DNA of 64,000 nucleotides, taken from the NCBI RefSeq assembly GCF_000737065.1, contig NZ_AQRC01000007.1, positions 124,001 to 188,000 of the forward strand, in the 5' to 3' direction. The first letter of the stretch is position 1, and every line of letters begins with the position of its first letter. The notes under the pieces are model-generated. The model was not told where the DNA came from, searched no databases, and worked only from the letters and a program-made list of their open reading frames with translations. Positions 35,889 to 44,854 of this stretch are shown here, piece by piece. Source of the stretch: Thioclava atlantica. Its GTDB lineage: Bacteria; Pseudomonadota; Alphaproteobacteria; Rhodobacterales; Rhodobacteraceae. The position numbers were made by a program, and so were the translations under genes.

Positions 35889-37556
35889 ATGTTCCAACCC
35901 TCCGAGTTCGACCGCGCCGCGATCCGCGCGCGCGCGGCCCAGTTTCGCGCCCAGGTCCAGCGCCGCCTCGATGGCAGCCTGACCGAGGACGAGTTCAAAC
36001 CGCTGCGCCTGATGAACGGGCTCTATCTGCAGCTTCACGCCTACATGCTGCGCGTCGCGATCCCCTATGGCACGCTCTCGGCCACGCAGATGCGCCAGCT
36101 CGCGATGATCGCCGAACGCTGGGATCGCGGCTATGGCCATTTCACCACCCGGCAGAACGTCCAGTTCAACTGGCCCCGGCTGGTCGATGTGCCCGAGATG
36201 ATCGACGCGCTGGCCGATGTGGGGATGCACGCGATCCAGACGAGCGGAAATGCGATCCGCAACACCACGACCGACGCCTTCGCGGGCGCGGCCGCGGACG
36301 AGATCGCCGATCCCCGACCTTACGCCGAGCTGATCCGGCAATGGTCCACCGATCATCCCGAATTCCAGTTCCTGCCGCGCAAGTTCAAGATCGCGATCAA
36401 TGGCGCGCGCGCCGACCGGGCCGCGATCCGCGCTCACGACGTCGGGCTGCAACTGGTCGAACGCGAGGGAGAGTTCGGGTTTCGGGTCTTCGTGGGCGGT
36501 GGCCTGGGGCGCACGCCGATGATCGGGCGCGAGTTGCGGGCGTTTCTGCCCGCGCGCGATCTGCTGCCTTATCTCGAGGCGGTCGTGGCGGCCTGGAACC
36601 TCGCCGGACGGCGCGACAACAAGTACAAGTCGCGCATCAAGATCACCGTCCATGAGCTTGGGATCGAACGGTTTTCCGAGCTGGTCGAGGCCGAGTTCCG
36701 GGCCCGCCGCGCGGATTTCAAGGGTGCGGATCAGGATATCCTCGCTGAACTCGAGGCGCAATTCGCCCCGCCCGTCCTGCCCGCACGCGACAGTGCCGGT
36801 TACGATCGGGCGCTTGCGGTCGATCCGCTCCTGCGGGCCTGGGCCGCACGCTCCGTCACTCCGCATCGCAACCCCGATTACGCGGTGGTCACGGTCAGCC
36901 TGAAAGAACACGGCGCACCGCCGGGCGATGCGAGCGCGGCGCAGATGCGCCTGCTCGCCGATCTGGCCGAACGCTACGGGCAAGCCGAACTGCGCATCAG
37001 CCACGAACAGAATGTCGTCCTGCCCCATATCGCGAAGGCCGATCTGCCCGTGCTTTTCGAGGTCTTGCGCAAGGGGGGGCTGGCCACTGCCAATATCGGG
37101 CTGATCTCGGACATCATCGCCTGCCCCGGCATGGATTACTGTGCGCTCGCCACGGCACGCTCTATCCCGCTGGCGCAACAGATCGCGACCCATTTCCGCG
37201 ATCTCGGGCTGGAGGAGGAGATCGGCGCGCTCAAGATCAAGATCTCGGGCTGCATCAATGCCTGCGGCCATCATCACCTGGGCCATATCGGCATTCTCGG
37301 CCTCGACCGGGCGGGGGTGGAGAATTACCAGATCACGCTCGGCGGAGACGCGAGCGAGACGATGGCGCTCGGCGATCGCGCCGGCCCCGGCTTCGCCTAT
37401 ACGGAGGTGATCCCGGCGATCGAGCGCCTGCTGCGCGCCTATCTCGAGCTGCGCGACGCGCCCGGGGAGAGCTTCCTCGACACGCTCCGCCGGCTCGGCG
37501 CCGCGCCCTTCAAGGATGCCCTGTACCAGGAGACCCAACGCCATGCCGCTCAGTGA
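35889..37556 (+). CDS. cysI: Sulfite (nitrite/sulfite) reductase, siroheme type
   Basis: 555 aa monomeric hemoprotein, two-repeat NirA/SirA fold. Ligands of the coupled [4Fe-4S]-siroheme centre are C412-PGMDY-C418 and C455-INA-C459. Reduces sulfite to sulfide with six electrons, probably from ferredoxin since no CysJ flavoprotein is encoded nearby and a ferredoxin-NADP reductase follows. The context (cobA, cysH) favours sulfite over nitrite. Its 3' end overlaps cysH by 14 nt. Confidence 0.93.
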   Translation: MFQPSEFDRAAIRARAAQFRAQVQRRLDGSLTEDEFKPLRLMNGLYLQLHAYMLRVAIPYGTLSATQMRQLAMIAERWDRGYGHFTTRQNVQFNWPRLVDVPEMIDALADVGMHAIQTSGNAIRNTTTDAFAGAAADEIADPRPYAELIRQWSTDHPEFQFLPRKFKIAINGARADRAAIRAHDVGLQLVEREGEFGFRVFVGGGLGRTPMIGRELRAFLPARDLLPYLEAVVAAWNLAGRRDNKYKSRIKITVHELGIERFSELVEAEFRARRADFKGADQDILAELEAQFAPPVLPARDSAGYDRALAVDPLLRAWAARSVTPHRNPDYAVVTVSLKEHGAPPGDASAAQMRLLADLAERYGQAELRISHEQNVVLPHIAKADLPVLFEVLRKGGLATANIGLISDIIACPGMDYCALATARSIPLAQQIATHFRDLGLEEEIGALKIKISGCINACGHHHLGHIGILGLDRAGVENYQITLGGDASETMALGDRAGPGFAYTEVIPAIERLLRAYLELRDAPGESFLDTLRRLGAAPFKDALYQETQRHAAQ

Positions 37557-38313
37557 CGGGATCGATATTGCCGACCGCGTGGCCGGGCTCAACGCGCGCT
37601 ATCGCCACCATGCCGCGACCGCGGTGATGGAACGCGCCCTGCGCGATCCGGAGGTGGGCGAGGTGGCGCTGGTCTCCTCCTTCGGGGCGGAATCGGTCGT
37701 GCTGTTGCACATGGTCTCGGTGATCGCGCCCGGCACGCCGGTCCTGTTCATCGACACAAGGATGCTCTTTCCCGAGACGCTCGCCTATCAGCGTGAGGTC
37801 GCGCGCGCCCTGGGTTTGACGAATGTGCAGCTGATCCGTGCCGCCGACGCCGAGATCGCCCGCAAGGACCCCGATGGGCATCTGCATCAAAATGACGCGG
37901 ATGCCTGCTGTGCGCTGCGCAAGGCCGCCCCGCTCGAGCACGCGTTGGAGGGATATGACGCCTGGATCACGGGGCGCAAACGCTTCCAGGGCGGCGAGCG
38001 CGCCGTGCTCGATTTCTTCGAGGTCGAGACGGCGGGCCGGATGAAGATCAACCCGCTCGCCCACTGGGACAAGAACGATCTGCAGGAGTACATCACCGAG
38101 AACCGGCTGCCCCGGCACCCGCTGGTCGCACGCGGCTACCCCTCGATCGGCTGCGCGCCCTGCACCTCGCCAGTCAAGCCGGGCGAAGACGAGCGCGCGG
38201 GCCGCTGGCGCGGCGCGGCCAAGTCCGAATGCGGCATCCATTTCATCGGCGGCAAACCCGTCCGTGTGAAAGACGCCGCGCAAGAGACTGACAAGAAGGA
38301 GAAAGTGGCATGA
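37543..38313 (+). CDS. cysH: Assimilatory adenylylsulfate (APS) reductase, CysH family
   Basis: 256 aa. The cysteine pattern C122-C123 ... C204-x-x-C207 is the [4Fe-4S]-binding signature of APS-reducing CysH; enterobacterial PAPS reductases lack it. The catalytic cysteine is Cys230 in ECGIH. SSFGAES near residue 45 is the nucleotide loop. It therefore likely reduces APS to sulfite with thioredoxin, without need for an APS kinase. Start at the ATG 37543, inside the cysI 3' end. Overlaps the DUF934 gene by 4 nt. Confidence 0.94.
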   Translation: MPLSDGIDIADRVAGLNARYRHHAATAVMERALRDPEVGEVALVSSFGAESVVLLHMVSVIAPGTPVLFIDTRMLFPETLAYQREVARALGLTNVQLIRAADAEIARKDPDGHLHQNDADACCALRKAAPLEHALEGYDAWITGRKRFQGGERAVLDFFEVETAGRMKINPLAHWDKNDLQEYITENRLPRHPLVARGYPSIGCAPCTSPVKPGEDERAGRWRGAAKSECGIHFIGGKPVRVKDAAQETDKKEKVA

Positions 38314-38681
38314 GCGTGATCGTTCGTGACGACGGCTTCCATCCGGAGGATTTCTCGGGGGAGGCGCTCGACATCCTCCCCGAGGCCGATGCCGGTCACC
38401 TGCCCGCGCTCATCGCGGGCGCGGAGCTGGTGCGGGTGATCTTCCCGAGCTTTTCCGACGGGCGCGGCTTCACGCTGGCGCGGCGCATCCGGGCGATGGG
38501 CTTCACTGGGCGGCTGCGCGCGACCGGCCCGCTGATCGCCGATCAATATGCGATGGCGCGGCGCGTGGGCTTCGACGAGGTCGAGATTCCCGACGAGATG
38601 GCCGCGCGCCAGCCCAGCCCGCAATGGCTCTTCCGCGCCGACTGGGCCGCGCATGACTACCGCGCCCGGCTCGCCGGCTGA
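38310..38681 (+). CDS. DUF934 protein of the sulfite-reductase operon
   Basis: 123 aa. RVIFPSFSDGRGFTLARRIR and the following GFTGRLRATGPLIADQYAMARRVGFDEVE are the DUF934 (PF06073) signature. Always close to cysI/cysH; function unknown. ATGA overlap with cysH indicates translational coupling. Confidence 0.9.
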   Translation: MSVIVRDDGFHPEDFSGEALDILPEADAGHLPALIAGAELVRVIFPSFSDGRGFTLARRIRAMGFTGRLRATGPLIADQYAMARRVGFDEVEIPDEMAARQPSPQWLFRADWAAHDYRARLAG

Positions 38682-38734
38682 GCCTTTCCCCCGCCCCGTT
38701 TTCCCGTTAGAACCGCCCGCGAGAGAACGCAGGT

Positions 38735-38748
38735 TTGAGCCAGATCAA
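38735..38748 (+). promoter_or_regulatory. FNR-type box upstream of ferredoxin-NADP reductase
   Basis: TTGAG-CCAG-ATCAA: one mismatch from TTGAT-N4-ATCAA. It lies 77 bp upstream of the fpr ATG, a good position for activation by an FnrL-like oxygen regulator. Motif match only. Confidence 0.5.
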
Positions 38749-38825
38749 GGTGCCGCCTCGGGGCGAGCCCCTATCGAGTTCGGACCATTGCGCGACGCGG
38801 CCGCACCCGGCCCGAGGACCCAGAG

Positions 38826-39644
38826 ATGAACGAGAGAGTCGTGACCGAGAGCCCCAAGGCAAAGACCCTTCCCGACGCCCAGACCGTGACCGAGGTCACG
38901 CATTGGACCGACCGGCTGTTTTCCTTCCGCGTGAGCCGGCCGCAGAGCTTGCGCTTCCGCTCGGGCGAGTTCGTGATGATCGGGCTGATGGGCGACAATG
39001 GCAAACCGCTGCTGCGCGCCTATTCGATCGCCTCGCCGAACTGGGACGAGGAGCTCGAATTCTACTCGATCAAGGTGCCCGACGGGCCGCTCACCTCGCG
39101 GCTCCAGCATATCCGGCCCGGAGACCAGATCATCCTGCGCCCGAAACCGGTGGGTACGCTCGTGCTCGATGCGCTCTTGCCCGGCAAGCGGGTGTGGTTC
39201 CTCGCGACCGGCACCGGCATCGCCCCCTTCGCCTCGCTGATGCGCGACCCCGAGACCTATGACAAGTTCGAGGAGGTGGTGATGATGCATACCTGCCGGA
39301 CCGTCGAGGAGCTGGAATATGGCCGCAAGCTGGTGGAGGACCTCGTCAACGACCCGCTGATCGGCGAGATGGTCGAGGGCAAGCTGAAATACTACCCGAC
39401 CACGACCCGCGAGGAATTCCACCACATGGGCCGGATCACCGACAATCTCGAGAACGGCAAGGTGTTCAAGGATCTCGGCATCGCTCCGATGGATGCCGAG
39501 CACGACCGCGCGATGGTCTGCGGCTCGCTCGCCTTCAACAAGGATGTGATGAAGGTGCTCGAGGGCTTCGGTCTGCGCGAAGGCGCGAATTCAGAGCCAC
39601 GCGAATATGTCGTCGAGAAGGCCTTCGTCGGCGACGGGATCTGA
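38826..39644 (+). CDS. fpr: Ferredoxin/flavodoxin-NADP+ reductase
   Basis: 272 aa FAD enzyme. FAD-binding RAYSIASP and SIKVPDGPLTSRLQ; NADP-binding GTGIAPFASL and CGSLAFNKDV; the C-terminal EYVVEKAFVGDG extension is typical of the bacterial subclass. Can pass electrons from NADPH to ferredoxin, and so to the sulfite reductase upstream (inferred partnership). Separated from DUF934 by 144 bp holding the FNR-like box, so it probably has its own promoter. Confidence 0.94.
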   Translation: MNERVVTESPKAKTLPDAQTVTEVTHWTDRLFSFRVSRPQSLRFRSGEFVMIGLMGDNGKPLLRAYSIASPNWDEELEFYSIKVPDGPLTSRLQHIRPGDQIILRPKPVGTLVLDALLPGKRVWFLATGTGIAPFASLMRDPETYDKFEEVVMMHTCRTVEELEYGRKLVEDLVNDPLIGEMVEGKLKYYPTTTREEFHHMGRITDNLENGKVFKDLGIAPMDAEHDRAMVCGSLAFNKDVMKVLEGFGLREGANSEPREYVVEKAFVGDGI

Positions 39645-39700
39645 GCGCGGACAGGGGGCACTGCCCTGATCGCCCGATGACGGCAAATAATGTCCGAGTA

Positions 39701-39910
39701 GGGGGCGCTGCCCCCTCGGCGCGTCCGCGCCTCACCCCCGGGATATTTGGAGCATTTGGAAGGGGGAGCCCCTTCGCGATGTCGATCTGGCGCAGATGAT
39801 CCTGCGGAACAGGCGGGGACGCCGGTGACCCTCAGGGCCGTAGGCACCCGGCGTGGCCGGGTGTTCCATCTCGGATCTGCACGAATATCCCGGGGGTGAG
39901 CGGCGCGCGC
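39701..39910. repeat. Long inverted intergenic repeat, copy A
   Basis: Left arm starts GGGGGCGCTGCCCCC (39701-39715) and ends TCACCCCCGGGATATT (39732-39747). The right arm has the exact 16-bp inverse AATATCCCGGGGGTGA (39884-39899), then a variable middle and GGGGGCAGCG (39917-39926). The 136-bp centre holds a CACCCGGC / GCCGGGTG hairpin (39845-39863). A degenerate extra half copy is visible near 39649-39675. The repeat accounts for most of the gene-free stretch 39645-40023. Confidence 0.8.
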
Positions 39911-40023
39911 CGCAAGGGGGCAGCGTACCCGCTTCCGACCCTCGTGCCCCAGCGTCATTTGGGCGCAGCGCTTGGGGGCGCCCGCTTTCGTTGTTATCTT
40001 GGCTGAATACACAGGAGCCCGAG

Positions 40024-40665
40024 ATGACCCGCCACCAGCTGCCCCATTCCTTCCGAGAACACGTCGCCGATGGCGTCGTCCATGTGCTGGGCGTCGTCTT
40101 CGCCGTGGCCGGGGTGAGCGCGCTCATCGTCTGGGCCTCGCTCGCGGCTCCTCCCGGGCGGATCTGGCCGCTTGCGGTCTACAGTGTCGGGCTGATCGCC
40201 TCCTTCTCGCTCTCGGCGGCCTATAACCTGACGCTTCACGCCCCCACGCGCGCCATCCTGCGCCGCTTCGATCATGCCGCGATCTACCTGCTGATCGCGG
40301 GCACCTACACGCCGATGGCGCTGATCGGGCTCGGCGGCACCGCCGGCTGGGTGCTGAGCGCGACGGTCTGGGGACTTGCGACGATCGGGATCGTGATGAA
40401 GCTCGGCTTCTTCCACCGCGCCGAGCGGCTGGGCTTCGTGCTCTATCTCGCGATGGGCTGGCTCGGGATGATCGCGGTGTGGCCGCTGGTCTCCGCCCTG
40501 CCCCTGCCCGCGCTCGTGCTGCTGGTCGTGGGCGGGGTGACCTATACGGTGGGCACGATCTTCTACCAGATCGACCGCATCCCGTTTTCGCGCGCGATCT
40601 GGCATGTCCATGTGCTCGCCGCCGCCGCGACCCATTACGCGGCGGTGATCGTGATCTCCCACTGA
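40024..40665 (+). CDS. Hemolysin III / PAQR-family membrane protein
   Basis: 213 aa, seven predicted helices. The conserved histidines lie in the start region (HVADGVVHVLG), in FDHAAIYLLIAGTYTP and in FSRAIWHVHVLAAAATHY, the metal-site pattern of HlyIII/PAQR proteins. Bacterial members are probably ceramidase-like or lipid-modifying enzymes; hemolysis is a historic label. Start is the ATG at 40024; the frame is open through the repeat upstream. Converges on tgt with 4 bp between stops. Confidence 0.9.
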   Translation: MTRHQLPHSFREHVADGVVHVLGVVFAVAGVSALIVWASLAAPPGRIWPLAVYSVGLIASFSLSAAYNLTLHAPTRAILRRFDHAAIYLLIAGTYTPMALIGLGGTAGWVLSATVWGLATIGIVMKLGFFHRAERLGFVLYLAMGWLGMIAVWPLVSALPLPALVLLVVGGVTYTVGTIFYQIDRIPFSRAIWHVHVLAAAATHYAAVIVISH

Positions 40666-40669
40666 GACC

Positions 40670-41797
40670 CTAGAGCGGCTCGATATCGCCCGCGTCGCGC
40701 ATCGCGTGGAACTCGGCCACGAAGCGCGCAAGCTCGCCCTCGGCGATCGCCGCGCGCAGACCTGCCATCAGTTCCTGATAGTAATGCAGGTTGTGCCAGG
40801 TCAGCAGCATCCCCGAGATCATCTCGCCCGCGCGGTAGACATGGTGCAGATAGGCGCGCGAGTAGTTGCGGCAGGCCGGGCAGGTGCAGTTTTCGTCGAG
40901 CGGGCGCGGGTCGTCCTGGTGGCGGGCATTCTTGATGTTGACCTGCCCGCGCCGGGTCCAGGCCTGGCCGGTGCGCCCCGAGCGCGAAGGCAGAACGCAA
41001 TCCATCATGTCGATGCCGCGCTCGACCGCGCCGACGATATCGTCGGGCTTGCCCACGCCCATCAGGTAGCGCGGCTTGTCCTGAGGCAGCATGCCAGGCG
41101 CGTAATCGAGCACGCCGAACATGGCCTCCTGTCCCTCGCCCACGGCGAGACCGCCGACCGCATAGCCCTCAAATCCGATTTCCTTGAGTTTCTCGGCACT
41201 TTCCTCGCGAAGCTCACGCGTCACGCCGCCTTGCTGGATGCCGAAAAGCGCATGTCCCGGACGGTCGCCGAACGCGTCGCGCGAGCGTTGCGCCCATCGC
41301 ATCGAGAGCCGCATCGACTTCGCGACCTCCTCATCGGTGGCGGGCAGCGCGGGGCATTCGTCGAAGGCCATCACGATATCCGAGCCCAGCAGCTTCTGGA
41401 TCTCCATCGAGCGCTCCGGGGTGAGCAGGTGCTTTGAGCCGTCGACATGCGAGGAAAAGCGCACGCCCTCCTCGGTCAGCTTGCGCAGGCCCGCGAGGCT
41501 CATCACCTGGAACCCGCCGGAATCGGTGAGGATCGGCTTTTGCCAGTTCATGAACTTGTGCAGCCCGCCCAGCCGCGCCACGCGCTCGGCGCCCGGGCGC
41601 AGCATCAGGTGATAGGTATTGCCCAGCAGGATGTCGGCGCCCGTCGCGGCCACGCTCTCGGGCATCATCGCCTTGACGGTGGCGGCGGTGCCCACGGGCA
41701 TGAAGGCCGGCGTGCGGATCTCGCCGCGCGGGGTCGAGATCGTCCCGGTACGCGCGCGCCCATCCGTGGCGGTGAGGCTGAAGCTGAATCTGGTCAT
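40670..41797 (-). CDS. tgt: Queuine/preQ1 tRNA-guanine transglycosylase
   Basis: 375 aa. Exchanges G34 for preQ1 in GUN-anticodon tRNAs. Conserved [11 protein letters not shown] (active-site Asp), [20 protein letters not shown], second catalytic Asp in [13 protein letters not shown], and the zinc ligands CTCPAC...HHVYR. Works before QueA (18202-19263) in queuosine synthesis; the two genes are not adjacent here, unlike in E. coli. Confidence 0.97.
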   Translation of the reverse strand: MTRFSFSLTATDGRARTGTISTPRGEIRTPAFMPVGTAATVKAMMPESVAATGADILLGNTYHLMLRPGAERVARLGGLHKFMNWQKPILTDSGGFQVMSLAGLRKLTEEGVRFSSHVDGSKHLLTPERSMEIQKLLGSDIVMAFDECPALPATDEEVAKSMRLSMRWAQRSRDAFGDRPGHALFGIQQGGVTRELREESAEKLKEIGFEGYAVGGLAVGEGQEAMFGVLDYAPGMLPQDKPRYLMGVGKPDDIVGAVERGIDMMDCVLPSRSGRTGQAWTRRGQVNIKNARHQDDPRPLDENCTCPACRNYSRAYLHHVYRAGEMISGMLLTWHNLHYYQELMAGLRAAIAEGELARFVAEFHAMRDAGDIEPL

Positions 41798-41918
41798 CGG
41801 GCTCTCCTTCGGCCCGGCTGATAGACCCGATCGCTCCGAAAGAAAAGCATCTCGCTCGTGTTAGGCCATGGACCGGAATCACCCTCTGCGTCTAAGCTTG
41901 AGTGAGGGAGACCCCGTC

Positions 41919-42740
41919 ATGTTTCGCACGCTTTGCGCCCTGATCGCCTCGCTCGTCGGCCTGCTGCCCTTCGCCGCGCAGGCGCAAGGCCGCCCGATCA
42001 GCCACTGCATCGCCATCGCGCAATCGGCGCCGGGGCTCGAATATGTCCAGAAGGCGAGCTGGGGCGAGCCGGTGCCCGCGCAATCGGTGCGGCTGCACTA
42101 CATCGCCCATTCGATGGTTCTGCTGGAGACCGAGGGCGGGCTCTCGGTCATCACCGATTACAATGGCTGGGTGGGCGGGTCGCGCTTCGCCCCTGACATC
42201 GTGACGATGAACCATGCCCATTCGAGCCATATGAGCGATCTGATCCCCGAGGGCACACGTGCCTTGCGCGGCTGGTCGGATCAGTTCGGGGTCGCGGCCG
42301 ACCACCATCTCGATCTGGGCGAGATGCTGATCCGCAACGTCCCGACCGATATCCGCAGCTGGGGCGGCGTCGAGGAGAACGGCAACTCGATCTTCGTCTT
42401 CGAGGTGGCGGGGCTCTGCATCGGCCATCTGGGCCATCTCCACCATGAACCGAACCCCGCGCAATATGCCGCACTCGGCCGGCTCGACGTGGTGATGGCG
42501 GCGGTGGACGGCTCGATGACCGTCGATCAGCCGACGATGATCCGCATTCTCAACCGGCTGCGCTCGCGGGTGGTGATCCCGGTGCACTGGTTCGGCGAGC
42601 CGACCTTGCAGAGCTTCCTCGACGGGATGGAGGGCAGTTTCGAGATCGAGCGGCCGCTCTCGAGCGATCTTATCGTCTCGGTGAGGACCCTGCCGCGCAA
42701 GCCGACGGTTGTGGTGCTGGAACGCGAGCTTCTGGACTAG
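41919..42740 (+). CDS. Secreted metallo-beta-lactamase-fold hydrolase
   Basis: 273 aa. Start at 41919 behind GAGGGAG gives a signal peptide (MFRTLCALIASLVGLLPFAAQAQ). UlaG-like features: HYIAHSMVLLETEGGLSVITD, then His99-x-His101-x2-His104 with MSD following, and GLCIGHLGHLHH. The motif departs from canonical HxHxDH (Ser replaces Asp in the H-x-H-S-S-H run), with an Asp two residues later. Substrate unknown. Its stop interlocks with that of convergent holC through CTAG (42737-42740). Confidence 0.82.
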   Translation: MFRTLCALIASLVGLLPFAAQAQGRPISHCIAIAQSAPGLEYVQKASWGEPVPAQSVRLHYIAHSMVLLETEGGLSVITDYNGWVGGSRFAPDIVTMNHAHSSHMSDLIPEGTRALRGWSDQFGVAADHHLDLGEMLIRNVPTDIRSWGGVEENGNSIFVFEVAGLCIGHLGHLHHEPNPAQYAALGRLDVVMAAVDGSMTVDQPTMIRILNRLRSRVVIPVHWFGEPTLQSFLDGMEGSFEIERPLSSDLIVSVRTLPRKPTVVVLERELLD

Positions 42741-43192
42741 CTCTCCGCCTTCTTCTCCCAGCGACCGCCCTCTTCGGACCAGTAGATCGCCTTCGCGCCC
42801 GCCCCGGTCAGCGCCTTCCACTGGCCGCGCGCGTGTTGCACCGCCTGCGGATCGTTGCCGTCGAACAGGATCCAGACCCGGTGATGGGCGTCGGTCTCCT
42901 CGGCGCTCACCTGCGCCCCGTCGACCGCCATCACCGCCTGCCGCCCATCCGCAGCCGGCATCGTCGTGAGCAGGATCGGCTGGAGCGCGTCATGGGGCCC
43001 GCCCGCGAGCCCGTGGGGGAGGAAACTCGCCTCCCCCATCAGCCAGAGCCGCTGATCGAGCCGGTCGAGCCGGTCGGCGTCGGTCCCGCGCAACTCCACC
43101 TTCCAGCCCTGTTCGAGCGCGCGCGAGGCCAGGTTCGTCAGCACCTCCTCGAGGCTCGAATGGGTCAGATGGTAGAAATTGACCTGCCCCAT
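42737..43192 (-). CDS. holC: DNA polymerase III subunit chi
   Basis: 151 aa. VNFYHLTHSSLEEVLTNLASRALEQGW and the central LWLMGEASFLPHG...PILLTT are characteristic. Chi links the clamp loader (via psi) to single-strand-binding protein. It begins 1 nt after the pepA stop, the widespread pepA-holC arrangement. Confidence 0.95.
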   Translation of the reverse strand: MGQVNFYHLTHSSLEEVLTNLASRALEQGWKVELRGTDADRLDRLDQRLWLMGEASFLPHGLAGGPHDALQPILLTTMPAADGRQAVMAVDGAQVSAEETDAHHRVWILFDGNDPQAVQHARGQWKALTGAGAKAIYWSEEGGRWEKKAES

Positions 43193-43193
43193 C

Positions 43194-44660
43194 TCAGCCT
43201 TCGAACTTGTCGCGGATCAGCCGGTCGAGCATGCGAACGCCCCAGCCCGTCGGGCCTTTCGGCGCAAGCGCCGTCTCGGAGGGGGGCAGCGCCACGCCCG
43301 CGATGTCGATATGGCACCACGGCACGTCTTCCTTGACGAAACGCTTGAGAAAGGCGGCGGCGGTGATCGAGCCGCCCCAGCGCCCGCCCACGTTCTTCAC
43401 ATCCGCGAGGCGCGACTTGATCAGCGTGTCATAGGCGGGCTGGAGCGGCATCTGCCACGCCCCCTCGCCTTCCGATTTCGCGGCCTTGAGAACATCCGCC
43501 GCGAACTTGTCGTCATTGGAGAACACGCCCGCGTTCTCGTGCCCCAGCGCGACGATGATCGCCCCGGTCAGCGTGGCGAGATTGATCATCGCCTTGGGCT
43601 TGAAGCGGTCCTGCGCGTACCAGAGCACATCGGCCAGCACGAGACGGCCTTCCGCATCGGTGTTGATCACCTCGATCGTGTCCCCCTTCATCGAGGTCAC
43701 GATATCGCCGGGACGCTGCGCACGGCCGTCGGGCATGTTCTCGACGAGCCCGACGAGACCCACGACATTGGCCTTGGCCTTGCGCAGCGCCAGCGTGCGC
43801 ATCACGCCCGAGACGACGCCCGCGCCGCCCATGTCCATCGTCATCTCTTCCATGCCCGCGCCGGGCTTGAGCGAGATCCCCCCGCTGTCGAAGACGACGC
43901 CCTTGCCGACGAGCGCGAAAGGCGCGTCATCCTTGTCGCCGCCTTTCCATTGCATGACGACGAGCTTCGAGGGCATCTCGGAGCCCTGCCCCACCCCCAG
44001 AAGCGCGCCCATGCCGAGTTTCTTCATATCCGCTTCCTCGAGGATCTCGACCTCGAGGCCAAGCTCCTGCATCGCGGCGAGGCGCGCGGCGAAATCGTCT
44101 GTCGTCAGGATATTGGCAGGCTCGTTCACCAGATCGCGGGTGAAGAACACGCCCTCGGCCAGCGCCGCATGCGGAGCGGCTTCGGCGGCCACCTCCTCGG
44201 GCTTGGCGACCATGATGGTGACCGGACCGAAAGCGTCCTTCTCGCCCGAGTGGTAATCGAAGCGATAGGCGCGCAGGGCGAGCCCGAGCGACAGATCGGC
44301 CGCGCGCGGATGGGTCTGCGCGATCACGAGGACGCCATCGCTGCCCAGCTTCGCACCGATCGCGGCCCCGGCCTTGCGCGCCTCTTCCGCGGAGGCCTTG
44401 CGGTCGAGCTTCACGACCTGCACCGCCTGCGCGGCGATCCCGGCCGGCCAGTTGAGCTCCATCGCCTCGCCCGCGCCGAGCTTGCCGTAGGGCTCCGACT
44501 CGACGGCCCGCTTCAGTGCCCCCTTCATCGCGCGATCGAGCTTGCGTCCCGCGGGGCCGAGCTTGCCCTCCTCCCCGACGACGAGCGCGATGCGACCGCT
44601 CTGGGTGGCGAAGACCTCGGGATCGGTCTCCTTGAAGGCAATGGCGACGGGTTGGGTCAT
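43194..44660 (-). CDS. pepA: Leucyl (cytosol) aminopeptidase
   Basis: 488 aa M17 family. Signature NTDAEGRLVLADVL plus GKGVVFDSGGISLKPG and MDMGGAG supply the two-metal site. Start is the ATG at 44660 (MTQPVAIAFKETD); the frame is open further upstream. E. coli PepA is also a DNA-binding protein in Xer recombination and carAB control; this need not hold here. Divergent from the lpt operon. Confidence 0.96.
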   Translation of the reverse strand: MTQPVAIAFKETDPEVFATQSGRIALVVGEEGKLGPAGRKLDRAMKGALKRAVESEPYGKLGAGEAMELNWPAGIAAQAVQVVKLDRKASAEEARKAGAAIGAKLGSDGVLVIAQTHPRAADLSLGLALRAYRFDYHSGEKDAFGPVTIMVAKPEEVAAEAAPHAALAEGVFFTRDLVNEPANILTTDDFAARLAAMQELGLEVEILEEADMKKLGMGALLGVGQGSEMPSKLVVMQWKGGDKDDAPFALVGKGVVFDSGGISLKPGAGMEEMTMDMGGAGVVSGVMRTLALRKAKANVVGLVGLVENMPDGRAQRPGDIVTSMKGDTIEVINTDAEGRLVLADVLWYAQDRFKPKAMINLATLTGAIIVALGHENAGVFSNDDKFAADVLKAAKSEGEGAWQMPLQPAYDTLIKSRLADVKNVGGRWGGSITAAAFLKRFVKEDVPWCHIDIAGVALPPSETALAPKGPTGWGVRMLDRLIRDKFEG

Positions 44661-44854
44661 GAATATCTCCGATGAAAGGGCCCGAGGCGACGTCGCGGCT
44701 GCGTGCCGGCGACTTGCGCGGGGCCCGGAATTGGCGGCTTTCCGCGCGAGCCTAGCGTTGGGCTCGGAAAATGAAAAGCGCCCCAAAGCCGGACTTTCCT
44801 CGCCCCGTGCGACAGGCTAGAGAGGGGAAAACACCCGGAGGGAAGACAGCGCAA

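Noticed and set aside
39853-40023. Longer start for the hemolysin III protein
   Set aside because: The extra 57 codons read through the palindromic repeat and give no plausible protein; the ATG at 40024 begins the conserved domain.
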